A stretch of 47,500 nucleotides of DNA, taken from positions 1 through 47,500 of the forward strand of contig CAJYAN010000004.1 in assembly GCA_913064945.1 (NCBI GenBank), in the 5' to 3' direction. The notes beneath the pieces are model-generated. The model was not told the origin of the DNA, made no database searches, and worked only from the letters and a program-made list of their open reading frames with translations. The position numbers and the translations under genes were made by a program. This stretch comes from an uncultured Gammaproteobacteria bacterium (lineage in GTDB: Bacteria; Pseudomonadota; Gammaproteobacteria; UBA6429; Thiohalophilaceae). Below, one piece after another: positions 15,695 through 25,281 of this stretch. How positions within the stretch are numbered: position 1 is the stretch's first letter; each line of letters opens with the position of its first letter.

Positions 15695-18040
15695 ATGGCA
15701 GTAATTCTTGTTCTGACAATCTCTGTGGTGCTCCAGTTAGCAGCGGCGCTCCTCGGACTCCGGCTGATCCGCACCACGGGGAGTAAGCTGGCCTGGCTGA
15801 CCTTATCGGCGGCGATCATGTTGATGACCGTTCGCCGTACCATGACACTGTTCACCACGTTGGTTAATTATCCCGATCAACTTCCAATCTTCAAAGCAGA
15901 ATTAGTTGCGCTACTGATCTCGGTCCTGATGTTGGTCGCCGTTATCGCCATTCGCCCTCTATTTGAATCTATTCGCCGCTCTGAAAAGGCTCTGGCGGAG
16001 CAGATCCGGCGCAACAGGATTATTCTGGAGTCTTCCCCCGACGGCTTTTTGATTGCCGATGTGAAAGGGCAGATTCTGCAGGCGAACAAGGCCTATTGTG
16101 ACCTGGTGGGTTACACCGCGGAAGAGTTACTGACCATGAATCTGGAACAGATCAAGGTCACCCGGCACGATACGCCGTACCACCATTTAAACCAGATTAT
16201 CGAACAAGGCCATGGACGTTTTGAGGTCTGTCACCGACATAAAGATGGACATACCATTGAGATTGAATTAACGGCCAGGTATGTCGATATTGATGGGCAG
16301 CGTTTTATATACACCTTCTTACGCGATATCACAGAACGTAAACGTGCCGATGAGGCGCTGTTTGAGCAAAAAGAACGGGCACAGGTCACGCTCGCGGCCA
16401 TCGGTGACGGTGTGGTCACCACGGATATCCAGGGTCGCGTACAGTATATGAATACCGTGGCGGAACAACTCTGTGGTGTCGAAATTGAGGCGGCACTAGG
16501 AAAGCGTCTCGCCGAGGTTGTCAATCTGGTGGATGAGTTTAGTCGTGTTCCGATTATGAGTCCGGTGGATTACTGTATGGACAGTCAGAAGAGTTTACGC
16601 CTGACAGAACACACCTTGCTCATCAGCCACGGCCATGACAGTCAATACTCAGTTGAAGTCATCATTTCACCGATTAAGGATCGGCTTGAAAAGATTCTGG
16701 GAATGGTACTGGTGCTGCATGATGTGACTGAACTTCGGGGCATGGCGCGACAGTTATCCTACCAGGCCAGCCACGACCCATTAACCGGCCTGATCAATCG
16801 ACGTGAATTTGAAGTACGTCTGGAAGAGGCTCTGCAGCGCACCAGGCGCCTTGGTCAAGTGCACGCCATGTGTTATCTGGACCTGGATCAATTTAAGGTA
16901 GTGAACGATACCTGTGGCCATATTGCCGGTGACCAACTACTAAAACAGGTGGCGCGGGCACTGGAGTCCAGCCTGCGTGAGACTGATTGCCTGGCGAGAT
17001 TAGGCGGTGATGAGTTTGGTGTGCTACTGGAGTCCTGCCCGCTGCTCCAGGCGCAACAGGTCGCTGGAAAGCTACGCAAAACAATTAACGAACACCGTTT
17101 TAGCTGGAAGGATAAAATTTTTGATATTGGCGTCAGTATCGGTCTAGTACCCATTGCGACTGAGAATAGTACGCTCACTGAGATCATGAGCGCTGCTGAT
17201 TCAGCCTGCTATGTCGCCAAGGATACAGGCCGTAATTGTGTCTACACCTTTATGCCGGATGACCTTGCGCTGGCGCAACACCATGGTCAGATGCAGTGGG
17301 TACAGCGCCTGCAGCGTGCCCTGGACAACAACAGCTTTGCGCTGTACTACCAGCCGATACGCCCGCTAAATCCCTATGTGGAGGAAAAGGACCACGCCGA
17401 ATTACTGATTCGTTTGCTGGACGAAGAACAGCGCGTCATCATGCCGAATGAATTTTTGCCCGCCGCCGAGCGTTATCATCAGATGCCACAGATTGATCGC
17501 TGGGTTATTGACAGTGCCTTCACCTATCTGAGTCAGCACCTGGATGAAATTCAGCAGCGTTTTTCCATGATTGCGATTAACCTCTCTGGTCAGTCACTGG
17601 GTGATGAGACCTTTTTGAATTTTGTCCTTGAGCAGTTTCGAGAATCTGGTTTACCGTTCAGTTTGATCTGTTTTGAAATCACGGAGACGGCCGTGATTGG
17701 CAACATTACTTATGCGCGTGGATTTATCGAAGAACTGCGTAAGCGCGGTTGCCAGTTTTCCCTGGATGACTTTGGTAGTGGTCTAAGTTCCTTTTCTTAC
17801 CTCAAATCCTTACCGGTGGATTACCTGAAAATCGATGGCAATTTTGTCCAGGGTATTCTCAATGATGAAGATGATTACAATATGGTAATGTCTATTAACC
17901 AGATTGGCCACGTCATGGGGATACATACCATTGCTGAGTTTGTAGAGTCAGAGCGTATTATGAAGACAGTGAAAAAAATCGGAGTCGATTTTGTACAGGG
18001 TTACCACATCGGCGAGCCGGCGCCATTAAAGGATCTCTAA
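15695..18040 (+). CDS. Membrane PAS-PAS-GGDEF-EAL c-di-GMP protein
   Basis: 781 residues. The first 95 hold three hydrophobic segments. Two PAS domains follow (about 105-215, with RNRIILESSPDGFLIAD; and 225-350, AIGDGVVTTDIQGRVQYMN). A GGDEF domain has an intact RLGGDEFG near residue 435, and an EAL domain reads ELLIRL near 567 in place of EALLR. The metal-binding glutamate is kept, and DDFGSG, IDGNFV and EFVES are present, so phosphodiesterase activity is plausible. A hairpin (15652-15684) precedes the start. It is a dual c-di-GMP synthase/hydrolase candidate. Confidence 0.92.
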   Translation: MAVILVLTISVVLQLAAALLGLRLIRTTGSKLAWLTLSAAIMLMTVRRTMTLFTTLVNYPDQLPIFKAELVALLISVLMLVAVIAIRPLFESIRRSEKALAEQIRRNRIILESSPDGFLIADVKGQILQANKAYCDLVGYTAEELLTMNLEQIKVTRHDTPYHHLNQIIEQGHGRFEVCHRHKDGHTIEIELTARYVDIDGQRFIYTFLRDITERKRADEALFEQKERAQVTLAAIGDGVVTTDIQGRVQYMNTVAEQLCGVEIEAALGKRLAEVVNLVDEFSRVPIMSPVDYCMDSQKSLRLTEHTLLISHGHDSQYSVEVIISPIKDRLEKILGMVLVLHDVTELRGMARQLSYQASHDPLTGLINRREFEVRLEEALQRTRRLGQVHAMCYLDLDQFKVVNDTCGHIAGDQLLKQVARALESSLRETDCLARLGGDEFGVLLESCPLLQAQQVAGKLRKTINEHRFSWKDKIFDIGVSIGLVPIATENSTLTEIMSAADSACYVAKDTGRNCVYTFMPDDLALAQHHGQMQWVQRLQRALDNNSFALYYQPIRPLNPYVEEKDHAELLIRLLDEEQRVIMPNEFLPAAERYHQMPQIDRWVIDSAFTYLSQHLDEIQQRFSMIAINLSGQSLGDETFLNFVLEQFRESGLPFSLICFEITETAVIGNITYARGFIEELRKRGCQFSLDDFGSGLSSFSYLKSLPVDYLKIDGNFVQGILNDEDDYNMVMSINQIGHVMGIHTIAEFVESERIMKTVKKIGVDFVQGYHIGEPAPLKDL

Positions 18041-18043
18041 TTC

Positions 18044-18601
18044 CTAATGATGTGGTGTTACCGGCTGACGGTTGACCACCAGGTCTTCTTCAATGGGCAC
18101 CATCTCAACACTAAAGGACAGCGTCTGCAGGTCGCCGAGGATATACGTCGGCGCTGCGCCCACCCCGCCTACCGTGCCTGGATTGAGATAGAGTGTCTGT
18201 GTGCCTTTTATGTTGTCAATGCGGGCAATCTTACTGCGGTGGTCATGACCGCAGCAGACAATATCCCAATCACCCGTGGTGGCCATGGCCTCGGCATAGT
18301 GCGGATAGTGCACCATAAAGATTTTACGCGTGGCCAGCTCAAGACCGGCATCCTGACCGTGGTAGTGGAGCAAATTTCCACTGTCATGCGCCAGCTGCGC
18401 CATGTTGTAGAGGTCACCGGTATTATTACCGTGAATGACGTGCACGGGCAGGCCAAGCGGGATCAGACTGCGTAGCGTGGTTGGGGCGACAACATCACCA
18501 CAGTGCAAAATGGCCTCGGCCCCCTGGGCCTGTGCGGCGCGGGCGGCGGCGGCTAACAGGAAGCGGTTGTCGTGACTATCCGACAGAATACAGACTTTCA
18601 T
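18044..18601 (-). CDS. YfcE/MJ0936-family metallophosphoesterase
   Basis: 185 residues. The calcineurin-like metal motifs are DSHDN (8-12), GDVV, GNNTGD (58-63), HYPH and GHDHRS (117-122). Characterised relatives hydrolyse phosphodiesters with Mn2+; the natural substrate is unknown. The gene follows ppa by 17 nt on the same strand, so they are probably one transcript. It is convergent with the GGDEF-EAL gene, 3 nt apart. Confidence 0.88.
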   Translation of the reverse strand: MKVCILSDSHDNRFLLAAAARAAQAQGAEAILHCGDVVAPTTLRSLIPLGLPVHVIHGNNTGDLYNMAQLAHDSGNLLHYHGQDAGLELATRKIFMVHYPHYAEAMATTGDWDIVCCGHDHRSKIARIDNIKGTQTLYLNPGTVGGVGAAPTYILGDLQTLSFSVEMVPIEEDLVVNRQPVTPHH

Positions 18602-18618
18602 GGGTTTACCTTAACGAT

Positions 18619-19167
18619 TTAGAAACAGGGTTTTTCAGGTGCCTGGTCATAGCGCTGGATAGAGTCGAGTATCTCGTGTTTGGCGGCGTCGACGCCGGCC
18701 CAGCCCTCGATCTTGACCCATTTACCCTGTTCCAGATCTTTGTAGTGTTCGAAGAAGTGCTGGATTTGATTCAACAGCATCGGGGAGACGTCTTCCGGTG
18801 ACATCACCTTACGATAGGACTGACAGAGTTTGTCGATCGGTACAGCCAGCACCTTGGCGTCGGGGCCTGCCTCATCGGACATTTTCAGGACACCGACGGG
18901 GCGACAGCGAATAACGGAACCGCTAATCAATGGGATGGGAGTAATCACCAGCACGTCCACCGGGTCACCATCTTCCGACAGGGTGTGTGGTACGTAACCG
19001 TAGTTACACGGGTAGTGCATGGCAGTGTTCATAAAGCGATCTACAAACATGGCACCGGTTTCCTTGTCGACCTCATATTTTACCGGGTCACTGTGGGAAG
19101 GAATTTCGATAATGACGTTGACATCATCAGGGATATTCTTGCCGGGACCGACGCGATCTAGATTCAT
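18619..19167 (-). CDS. ppa: Inorganic pyrophosphatase, family I
   Basis: 182 residues (E. coli 175). It hydrolyses pyrophosphate to drive biosynthetic reactions. The signature DGDPVDVLV (66-74) and the substrate-binding [27 protein letters not shown] and KWVKIEGW regions are complete. An AGGAATT precedes the ATG. Confidence 0.95.
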   Translation of the reverse strand: MNLDRVGPGKNIPDDVNVIIEIPSHSDPVKYEVDKETGAMFVDRFMNTAMHYPCNYGYVPHTLSEDGDPVDVLVITPIPLISGSVIRCRPVGVLKMSDEAGPDAKVLAVPIDKLCQSYRKVMSPEDVSPMLLNQIQHFFEHYKDLEQGKWVKIEGWAGVDAAKHEILDSIQRYDQAPEKPCF

Positions 19168-19684
19168 AGTAATTCCTTTAGTGCCTGTTGCGATGGTGAA
19201 AAAACGCGCATTCTAACAGCCTGAGCCAAAAAGAAAATCGTTGTCTGCTCAATGTTCAGGACGTGCTGCGCCGCAATACGCCATACCGACCTTAAAATAC
19301 TGTTCAAACAACGACTAAACGTCATTATACACTAGGACAGGCTATGGTCGTGCCGGTGTATTTTGCATCTCATGGCCGACTTCTCCCGTCGCTGTGGCCC
19401 TTCCTGGGCCCGGTATGAAGGTGTGGCTGCGGCCGCGGGAATCGCGCGAATCAGCTAGTTACTGCATGCGCCTGCCAGTGATGGGTGATGCCGGAGCATC
19501 CATCGACAGGGCTCTGCTGATGACAACAACCGGGCATAGGTTCCTGCGGCCCCGCAAATTTCCGGCGTGACAACGGGGGGATGCTTCCAGTGGCTACCAG
19601 ATGCTATGCGTCGAAAAAAGCCTGTGCGCGGTTGGAGTGCGTGATGATATATTTGAAACCCTGCATAACAGTGCCTGATTAACA
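19168..19684. other. Intergenic stretch with no supported gene
   Basis: About 500 bp between ppa and the adk promoter. Short open frames exist on both strands (for example a 24-codon frame from ATG 19344, with AGGA upstream), but none shows family similarity. I see no tRNA, terminator or repeat. It is G+C-rich, like decayed coding sequence. Confidence 0.4.
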
Positions 19685-19713
19685 TTGACTTGCACAGGGC
19701 AAGCGACTAGGTT
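19685..19713 (+). promoter_or_regulatory. Candidate sigma-70 promoter for adk
   Basis: TTGACT (19685-19690), a 17-nt spacer and TAGGTT (19708-19713), 99 nt upstream of the adk start. The -35 is good and the -10 weak. Confidence 0.4.
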
Positions 19714-19811
19714 TATTCGACCGGAACGTCATTTGTGGTGCGTCTCCGGGGAGCACATTCAGCGCTCATCACAAACATTAATAATAGAATACTTAATCAT
19801 GGAGTAAATAA

Positions 19812-20933
19812 ATGAGAATCGTATTGATCGGTGCCCCGGGCGGGGGTAAGGGTACACAAGCCAAAAAATTAGTTGAGAGGTATGGCATCCCCCAGATTTC
19901 AACCGGCGATCTATTACGTGAGGCCGTGTCAGCAGGTACCCCGCTGGGCATACAGGCGAAAGCCGCGATGGAAGCCGGTCAACTGGTAACCGATGATATT
20001 GTCCTTGGCATGATTCGCGACCGACTTTCGAAGGCGGATGCACGCAAAGGGTTTATTCTAGATGGTTTCCCGCGCAATATTCCCCAGGCAGAGTCTCTCG
20101 ACAAAATGCTGGCCGAAATGGGGCAACCGCTACAGACCAGTCTATTGATTGATGTGGATTTTGACGTTCTGATGCAGCGTCTCACGGGGCGTCGTACCTG
20201 TCAGTCCTGTGGACAAATGTATAATATTTTCACTTCGCCTCCCCGTCTTGAGGGGCAATGCGATAAATGCGGTGGCGAGCTTTTGCACCGTGCGGATGAC
20301 AATGAGGCGACTATCGCCAATCGTCTACGCGTCTATGAAGCGCAGACTGCCCCGCTGATCGATTATTATCGTAGCCAGGGTAAATTGCGCACTGTACAGG
20401 GTGTTGGTGAAATCGCCGATATTTACACGGCCGTCCTGCGTGCCCTGGAGAGTCTGCCTGGTGACGCCAAACCCGATAGCGCAAAAAAACCGGTTGAGAA
20501 GAAAAAGTCGGTTGCGAAAAAGAAAACCGGCAAGAAAAAGTCTGCTGCCAAGAAATCAGCAACGAAAAAGAAAGTGACCAAGAAAAAGGCGACGAAGAAA
20601 AAGGTCGCCAAGAAAACAGTAACGAAGAAGAAGGCTACCAAGAAGAAAGTTGCCAAGAAAAAGGCTACCAAGAAGAAAGTTGCCAAGAAAAAGGCTACTA
20701 AGAAAAAGGTGACGAAGAAGAAGGCGACGAAGAAGAAGGTCGCCAAGAAAAAGGCGACGAAGAAGAAGGCTACCAAGAAGAAGGTCGCCAAGAAAAAGGC
20801 GACGAAGAAGAAGGCTACCAAGAAGAAGGCTACCAAGAAGAAGGTCGCCAAGAAAAAGGTGACGAAGAAGAAGTCTACTAAGAAAAAGATCGCAAAAAAG
20901 AAAGTAGGTAAAAAGAAGGCCAGGCGTCGTTAA
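19812..20933 (+). CDS. adk: Adenylate kinase with a long lysine/alanine-rich histone-H1-like C-terminal tail
   Basis: 373 residues against about 215 for the family. Residues 1-216 are a complete long-form adenylate kinase: P-loop [10 protein letters not shown] (7-16), [16 protein letters not shown], and a LID with C130-x2-C133-x16-C150-x2-C153, a zinc site found in many bacterial Adks but absent from E. coli. From about 217 on, the protein is a low-complexity repeat of K, A, T and V ([10 protein letters not shown] units), like the DNA-binding tails of AlgP and chlamydial Hc2. The frame is continuous with no internal stop. An ATGGAGTAA-type ribosome-binding site precedes the ATG. A tail binding nucleic acid is inference. 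Confidence 0.93.
   Translation: MRIVLIGAPGGGKGTQAKKLVERYGIPQISTGDLLREAVSAGTPLGIQAKAAMEAGQLVTDDIVLGMIRDRLSKADARKGFILDGFPRNIPQAESLDKMLAEMGQPLQTSLLIDVDFDVLMQRLTGRRTCQSCGQMYNIFTSPPRLEGQCDKCGGELLHRADDNEATIANRLRVYEAQTAPLIDYYRSQGKLRTVQGVGEIADIYTAVLRALESLPGDAKPDSAKKPVEKKKSVAKKKTGKKKSAAKKSATKKKVTKKKATKKKVAKKTVTKKKATKKKVAKKKATKKKVAKKKATKKKVTKKKATKKKVAKKKATKKKATKKKVAKKKATKKKATKKKATKKKVAKKKVTKKKSTKKKIAKKKVGKKKARRR
20497..20922 (+). repeat. Degenerate tandem repeat encoding the Adk tail
   Basis: Roughly 30-nt units built from AAGAAGAAGG and GCCAAGAAAAAGG blocks, repeated about 14 times with synonymous and A/T/V-changing variation. The units are purine-rich on the + strand, so replication slippage could change tail length without breaking the frame when whole codons are gained or lost. 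Confidence 0.85.
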
Positions 20934-20965
20934 GCGATCATGTGAATGGCATTAGCAAAGTAAAT

Positions 20966-20988
20966 GGCGGGGTTATTCCCCGCCTTTT
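20966..20988 (+). terminator. Rho-independent terminator after adk
   Basis: GGCGGGG pairs with CCCCGCC across a short TTATT loop and is followed by TTTT. It begins 33 nt after the adk stop. Confidence 0.8.
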
Positions 20989-21058
20989 ACCCTGCAGGAG
21001 CGATATTGATCGTTGTGGATAACTTTTGCAATGTGTCAAAAGAGGCTGAAAGGTAAAC

Positions 21059-22141
21059 ATGATGGCGAATGATGTCTTGAGTCCGGATCAGGAACTTCTC
21101 AATGCCAGGGTGTTGGTGGTGGATGATCAAGCCGTTAATGTCAAGCTGTTGGAAAAAATTCTGGATGCGGCAGGTTACCGCAATGTCGTGACGACAACCG
21201 ATTCACGTGAAGCGGCGAGCTTGTTTCAAGAGTCTCCCACCGATCTGGTCTTATTGGACCTGAATATGCCGCACAAGGATGGTTTTGAAGTTTTGACTGA
21301 AATTAAGGCCATGGAGAAAGATTATCCTCCTGTCATTGTGTTGACTGCACTCAAGGACGTCGACTCTCGCGTGAAGGCCCTGGAAAACGGTGCCCGTGAT
21401 TTTATCTCTAAACCCTTTGATCGTGTTGAACTCTTATCACGTATGCATAATATGCTGGAAGTGCGCTTATTGCATAAGGCGGCGCGAAATCAAAACATAA
21501 TACTCGAAGAAAGAGTACGTGAGCGTACCCAGGAACTGGAAGAGACCCGTATGGAGATCATTCGTCGCCTTGGACGGGCGGCAGAGTATCGTGATAATGA
21601 AACGGGTTTGCACATTATTCGCATGAGTAAGTTCTCCCAGGTCTTAGCCCTGGCGGCAGGTATGGATGAGGAGGATGCAGAAATGATCCTCAATGCCAGT
21701 CCCATGCATGACATTGGCAAGATCGGGATTCCGGATGCTATTTTACTCAAGCCTGGAAAACTGGATGCCAGTGAATGGACGACGATGAAAAAACATTCGA
21801 CTATTGGTGCCAAGATTCTTTCCGGTCATCCTTCGGCGCTAATGCAAATGGCGCGTGAAATCGCCCTCACGCACCATGAAAAATGGGACGGCAGCGGCTA
21901 CCCGATGGGGCTGCGTGGAGAAAAAATACCCTTCAGTGGCCGAATCGTGGCGTTAGCTGATGTCTTTGATGCTCTGACCTCGGAACGACCATATAAAAAT
22001 GCCTGGCCAGTAGATGAGGCAGTGACCTATATAAAAGAAAATAGTGGTAAACACTTTGAGCCATGCCTGGTCGAATTATTTATTGCCAGCCTGGATAAAA
22101 TTATCGCTATCCGGGATAAATATGCTGAACCTGGTGAGTAA
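21059..22141 (+). CDS. Response regulator with HD-GYP c-di-GMP phosphodiesterase domain (RpfG-like)
   Basis: 360 residues. A receiver domain (16-135) with phospho-acceptor D67 and K118 is followed by a linker helix and an HD-GYP domain with MHDIGKIG (216-223), LTHHEKWDGSGYP (270-282) and DVFDALTSERPYK. All metal-binding residues appear intact, so it should hydrolyse c-di-GMP on phosphorylation. No sensor kinase is adjacent. Two ATGs (21059, 21062) are possible. It is the second c-di-GMP enzyme in the window. Confidence 0.93.
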   Translation: MMANDVLSPDQELLNARVLVVDDQAVNVKLLEKILDAAGYRNVVTTTDSREAASLFQESPTDLVLLDLNMPHKDGFEVLTEIKAMEKDYPPVIVLTALKDVDSRVKALENGARDFISKPFDRVELLSRMHNMLEVRLLHKAARNQNIILEERVRERTQELEETRMEIIRRLGRAAEYRDNETGLHIIRMSKFSQVLALAAGMDEEDAEMILNASPMHDIGKIGIPDAILLKPGKLDASEWTTMKKHSTIGAKILSGHPSALMQMAREIALTHHEKWDGSGYPMGLRGEKIPFSGRIVALADVFDALTSERPYKNAWPVDEAVTYIKENSGKHFEPCLVELFIASLDKIIAIRDKYAEPGE

Positions 22142-22151
22142 ATAGCCTGAG

Positions 22152-23306
22152 TTATGGCGAGCGTCGTTTCGGAAAATAACGACTTAGTTTTTCCAGCAAG
22201 AGTATCAGATAACCAGCATAACCCTCATGCCAGCGCTGCCACCAGGGTCGTTGTGACCAGATGGCCAGTTCAATTTCCCTGCTTTGTTTAAAATCCTCTC
22301 GAAAAATTGCCATGGCATGCTGGGCAAAAACAGGATCATGAATCGCCTGATTGGCATCCAGATTCCAGTGTTGATTCCAGCGATCGAGATTGCTGGAACC
22401 AATACTGACCCAGTCATCACAGATGACAATCTTTGCATGGGTAAAACGCGGTTGATACTCAAAGATGCGGATGTGGTGTTTCAGCATACGAGTATAATAA
22501 CGCCTTGCTGCCTGGCTGACCCAGGGGTGGTCACTTTGATCGCCCGGGAGTAGCAGACGGACATCCACACCGAAGGAGGCCATGCGTTTTAAACGACGGC
22601 GGAGTTTCCAGTTGGGTACAAAATAGGGAGTGGTAATCCAGATGTGTTGGGTGGCCTGGCGCATAGTATTCAACAGGCGGCGGTTAAACTCCTGGTGTAA
22701 GGGGTGATTGACCAGAACCTGGCCGGGTTGTCGCAGGCGAACGTCTGTGGAGGGTGCGTTGGAGTCGTCGATGGACGTTGCCGAATATTGACGCCAGGTT
22801 TGCTGGAAAAGCTGCCCCCAGTCCTGCAGTACGTCGCCCTGGATTTTCAGAACCACATCGTGCCAGCTGTCGTTTTTATTTTGGCCAAGAAACTCATCGG
22901 TAATTCCTGCGCCCCCGACAAAGCCGATCGCGTTATCCACCAATAACAGTTTTCGGTGATCACGAAACAGGGCGCTTTGCCAGTGTTTGAATCGGATCGG
23001 GTTATAAATGCAGAGCTGGATACCTGCATCGATGAGTTGCTGCCGACTATATTGATTGAGGCCACGACTGCCATAGTCGTCAAACAGGCAGTAAACTTTC
23101 ACGTCTCTCTGGGCCGCCTCACTTAGTGCCTGGACAAATTTTTTGCCAATGGAACCGGTCGTAACCAGATATTGCTCAAGAAAAATAAATCGCTGCGCCC
23201 TGGCAATGCTTGCCAGCATTATGGTAAAAAACGCTTCGCCGTCGACAAGTAATTCAAACGCATTCCGTTCACGAACAGGAAATTTTTCTTTGCGTTGGAA
23301 TGACAT
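22152..23306 (-). CDS. Phospholipase D-family cardiolipin synthase (ClsB-like)
   Basis: 384 residues. Two HKD motifs are present: H117-R-K-L4-D (FRDHRKLLLVDN), and HAKIVICD followed by GSSNLDRWN. The protein lacks the two N-terminal membrane spans of ClsA and resembles ClsB/YbhO, with a hydrophobic C-terminus (GYAGYLILLLEKL). The start is ATG 23306; an open frame upstream to 23468 lies inside rnd and is not protein-like. It starts 7 nt after the rnd stop, so the two are an operon. The likely reaction joins phosphatidyl groups to make cardiolipin. Confidence 0.88.
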   Translation of the reverse strand: MSFQRKEKFPVRERNAFELLVDGEAFFTIMLASIARAQRFIFLEQYLVTTGSIGKKFVQALSEAAQRDVKVYCLFDDYGSRGLNQYSRQQLIDAGIQLCIYNPIRFKHWQSALFRDHRKLLLVDNAIGFVGGAGITDEFLGQNKNDSWHDVVLKIQGDVLQDWGQLFQQTWRQYSATSIDDSNAPSTDVRLRQPGQVLVNHPLHQEFNRRLLNTMRQATQHIWITTPYFVPNWKLRRRLKRMASFGVDVRLLLPGDQSDHPWVSQAARRYYTRMLKHHIRIFEYQPRFTHAKIVICDDWVSIGSSNLDRWNQHWNLDANQAIHDPVFAQHAMAIFREDFKQSREIELAIWSQRPWWQRWHEGYAGYLILLLEKLSRYFPKRRSP

Positions 23307-23313
23307 GACGGTG

Positions 23314-24468
23314 TTACGTTGGTATGGCTTGCGCGACGAGTTGTTGAGCAACGACCTTGAGAGCCAGTCTACCTTCCAGATAGTCCAGTACATCCTGGCC
23401 GGCAAGGGCAGCACGCCAGCCGTTGAGTAAGTCAACCTGTCGTTCGCCCTGGATAATACTATCGACATCCTTACGCGTGGCTAATAACGTCGCGGTGATC
23501 TGATTTTGTGTGGCGCGCAAGCGGATCAGGGCCATGACACTGTCTGCCAGGGCCTCCTGTTCGACGTTAAGGTGCGCCTTGAATTTTAAACTTGGCCACG
23601 CTTCTTTAGGGAGTGACTGCCCCGCTTTAATCAGACGCAATAATTCATCACCATGTCGGTTGAGCAGATTTTCGGAGAGACCGCGCAGACGCTGTAGTTG
23701 ATCACGATTCTTCGGTGGGTGTTGCGCCAGACTCACCAGCATGTCATCGGCCAGGATCCACTTGCGTGGTTTATCACGCTGCTTTGCTTCCTGTTCTCGC
23801 CAGGCGGCTAATTGTTGCAAAATGGCCAGTTGTTGCCCCTTGAGACGGGTCTTGCCACTGACACGCTGCCAGACGTTTTCCGGTTCAACTTCATAGAGTG
23901 AGACTTTTACCAGTGCGTTAAAATCGTCGGTCAGCCAGTCGTTACGTTGTAATTTTGTCAGGGTCTTGACCAATACAGGATAGGCCTGTATCAAGTAGCG
24001 TACATCATCGGCAGCATAGTCCAGTTGTTCGGCACTCAGTGGTCGTTGTAACCAGTCAGTACGGGCGTGGCCTTTGTTGAGATCAATATCCAGAACTTTT
24101 TTGATCAGATTGCCATAACCCATTTGTTCTCCGTAGCCTAGAACGGTTGCGACCAGTTGGGTGTCAAACACGGGTTGAGGAATTTCTCCCAGCAGATTAT
24201 AGAAGATTTCCAGGTCCTGACGGGCGGCATGCAACACCTTGAGACAGTTCTTATTTAGCAACAGGTCCCACAAAGGTTGCATTTCACTGATACTGAGGGG
24301 GTCAATACAGGCGACCACATCCTCGCTGGCAATCTGGATTAAACAGAGCCGGGGGTAGTAGGTCTTTTCGCGGATAAATTCGGTGTCCAGGGCCAGCGTG
24401 TCGGCACTTTTGAGCCGGTGGCAAAGATCGATCAGTTGTTCGTCATTGATGATGTGTTCAAAGCTCAT
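23314..24468 (-). CDS. rnd: Ribonuclease D
   Basis: 384 residues (E. coli 375). A DEDD 3'-5' exonuclease for tRNA 3' maturation. The exonuclease motifs are LDTEFIREKTYYPRLCLIQ (ExoI), HAARQDLEIF (ExoII) and YAADDVRYLI (ExoIII), followed by an HRDC domain (about 205-285; WREQEAKQRDKPRKWILADDMLV) and a C-terminal domain. Confidence 0.94.
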   Translation of the reverse strand: MSFEHIINDEQLIDLCHRLKSADTLALDTEFIREKTYYPRLCLIQIASEDVVACIDPLSISEMQPLWDLLLNKNCLKVLHAARQDLEIFYNLLGEIPQPVFDTQLVATVLGYGEQMGYGNLIKKVLDIDLNKGHARTDWLQRPLSAEQLDYAADDVRYLIQAYPVLVKTLTKLQRNDWLTDDFNALVKVSLYEVEPENVWQRVSGKTRLKGQQLAILQQLAAWREQEAKQRDKPRKWILADDMLVSLAQHPPKNRDQLQRLRGLSENLLNRHGDELLRLIKAGQSLPKEAWPSLKFKAHLNVEQEALADSVMALIRLRATQNQITATLLATRKDVDSIIQGERQVDLLNGWRAALAGQDVLDYLEGRLALKVVAQQLVAQAIPT

Positions 24469-24575
24469 GTGCTGGATATCCGAAAGTTGATGCCGCTAAT
24501 GTGAGAGCAGGCTTGTATGATACGATAAGCGTGATGTTGGCGGCGTATATTTTGTCTTCATGGAATTATAACAAT

Positions 24576-25088
24576 ATGTCATTCGGGCAGTTAAAACAAA
24601 TCTGGAGTATTATGCGCCTGCGCAATGGGCCGCAGGTATTGCCTTATTCCTATGGTCTTTTGCTGGTCTTTATGGCGATTCACATGCTCATCGATATCGT
24701 GTTCTCAGGTCGGGAGGCATTACAGTGGCCAAACCTTCTGGGTTCAGTAGTGAATACCCTGTTTACGGCCGGTTTCGTCTATGTCCTGTTACAGTGGGCG
24801 AGGAAAATGCAGCGTCTTGTTCAGACCCTGCTGGCGCTATTGGGCGTTGAAATTCTTATCGGCCTCATCGGTGCCGTGATGTTACTGCTGTATAAGATCC
24901 CGGCACTGTCAGCCCTGGTGAGTCTGATGTGGCTGGGACTGGTGGTCTGGAACGTCATGATTGCCGCACACATTTTTCGGCATGCCCTCGACATCAGGAT
25001 GCTCTGGGGGATCGCCCTGTCCATACTCTATATCGTGCTTGCCTATAATGTGATGGTCGCCGTAGCCGCGCTGAGTGAAATGACTTAG
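24576..25088 (+). CDS. Multi-pass membrane protein, hypothetical (Yip1-like architecture)
   Basis: About 170 residues with four to five hydrophobic helices (LLLVFMAIHMLIDIVF, LLALLGVEILIGLIGAVMLLLY, SLMWLGLVVWNVMIAAHIFRHAL, LSILYIVLAYNVMVAVAAL). ATG 24576 (MSFGQLKQIWSIMRLR) is the most protein-like start, with earlier starts at 24501 (GTG) and 24534. The N-terminal amphipathic helix plus compact TM bundle resembles small Yip1-domain proteins, but this is a weak call. It is divergent from rnd. Confidence 0.72.
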   Translation: MSFGQLKQIWSIMRLRNGPQVLPYSYGLLLVFMAIHMLIDIVFSGREALQWPNLLGSVVNTLFTAGFVYVLLQWARKMQRLVQTLLALLGVEILIGLIGAVMLLLYKIPALSALVSLMWLGLVVWNVMIAAHIFRHALDIRMLWGIALSILYIVLAYNVMVAVAALSEMT

Positions 25089-25281
25089 TGGCTTTGATAT
25101 TCCCGATCATATGGGGTGATATGTGATGGGATTATCATCTGAATGTGTTTGACGTCTATTGGCGAAAATATTGTCTATTACGTGATGTAAATTTTGCATT
25201 ACAGGTGACGTTCGGTGCGAAGCCCTTTACACTGTCACGCCTGTGATGGACAGGTGATTGACGATTTAGTATTTCTCAACT

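Noticed and set aside
19455-19685. Minus-strand open frame of 76 codons upstream of adk
   Set aside because: No ribosome-binding site, no recognisable motif, and it ends in the adk promoter region.
20423-20851. Minus-strand open frame of 142 codons, rich in phenylalanine, alanine and leucine
   Set aside because: It is the complement of the lysine-rich Adk tail; AAG/AAA codons read backwards give CTT/TTT. No ribosome-binding site or family.
20497-20922. Repeat block resembling a CRISPR or satellite array
   Set aside because: Units are degenerate, in frame and without spacers; they encode the Adk tail.
23307-23468. N-terminal extension of the PLD-family protein
   Set aside because: It is the antisense-free overlap with the 3' end of rnd in another frame, with no family similarity; ATG 23306 fits the family start.
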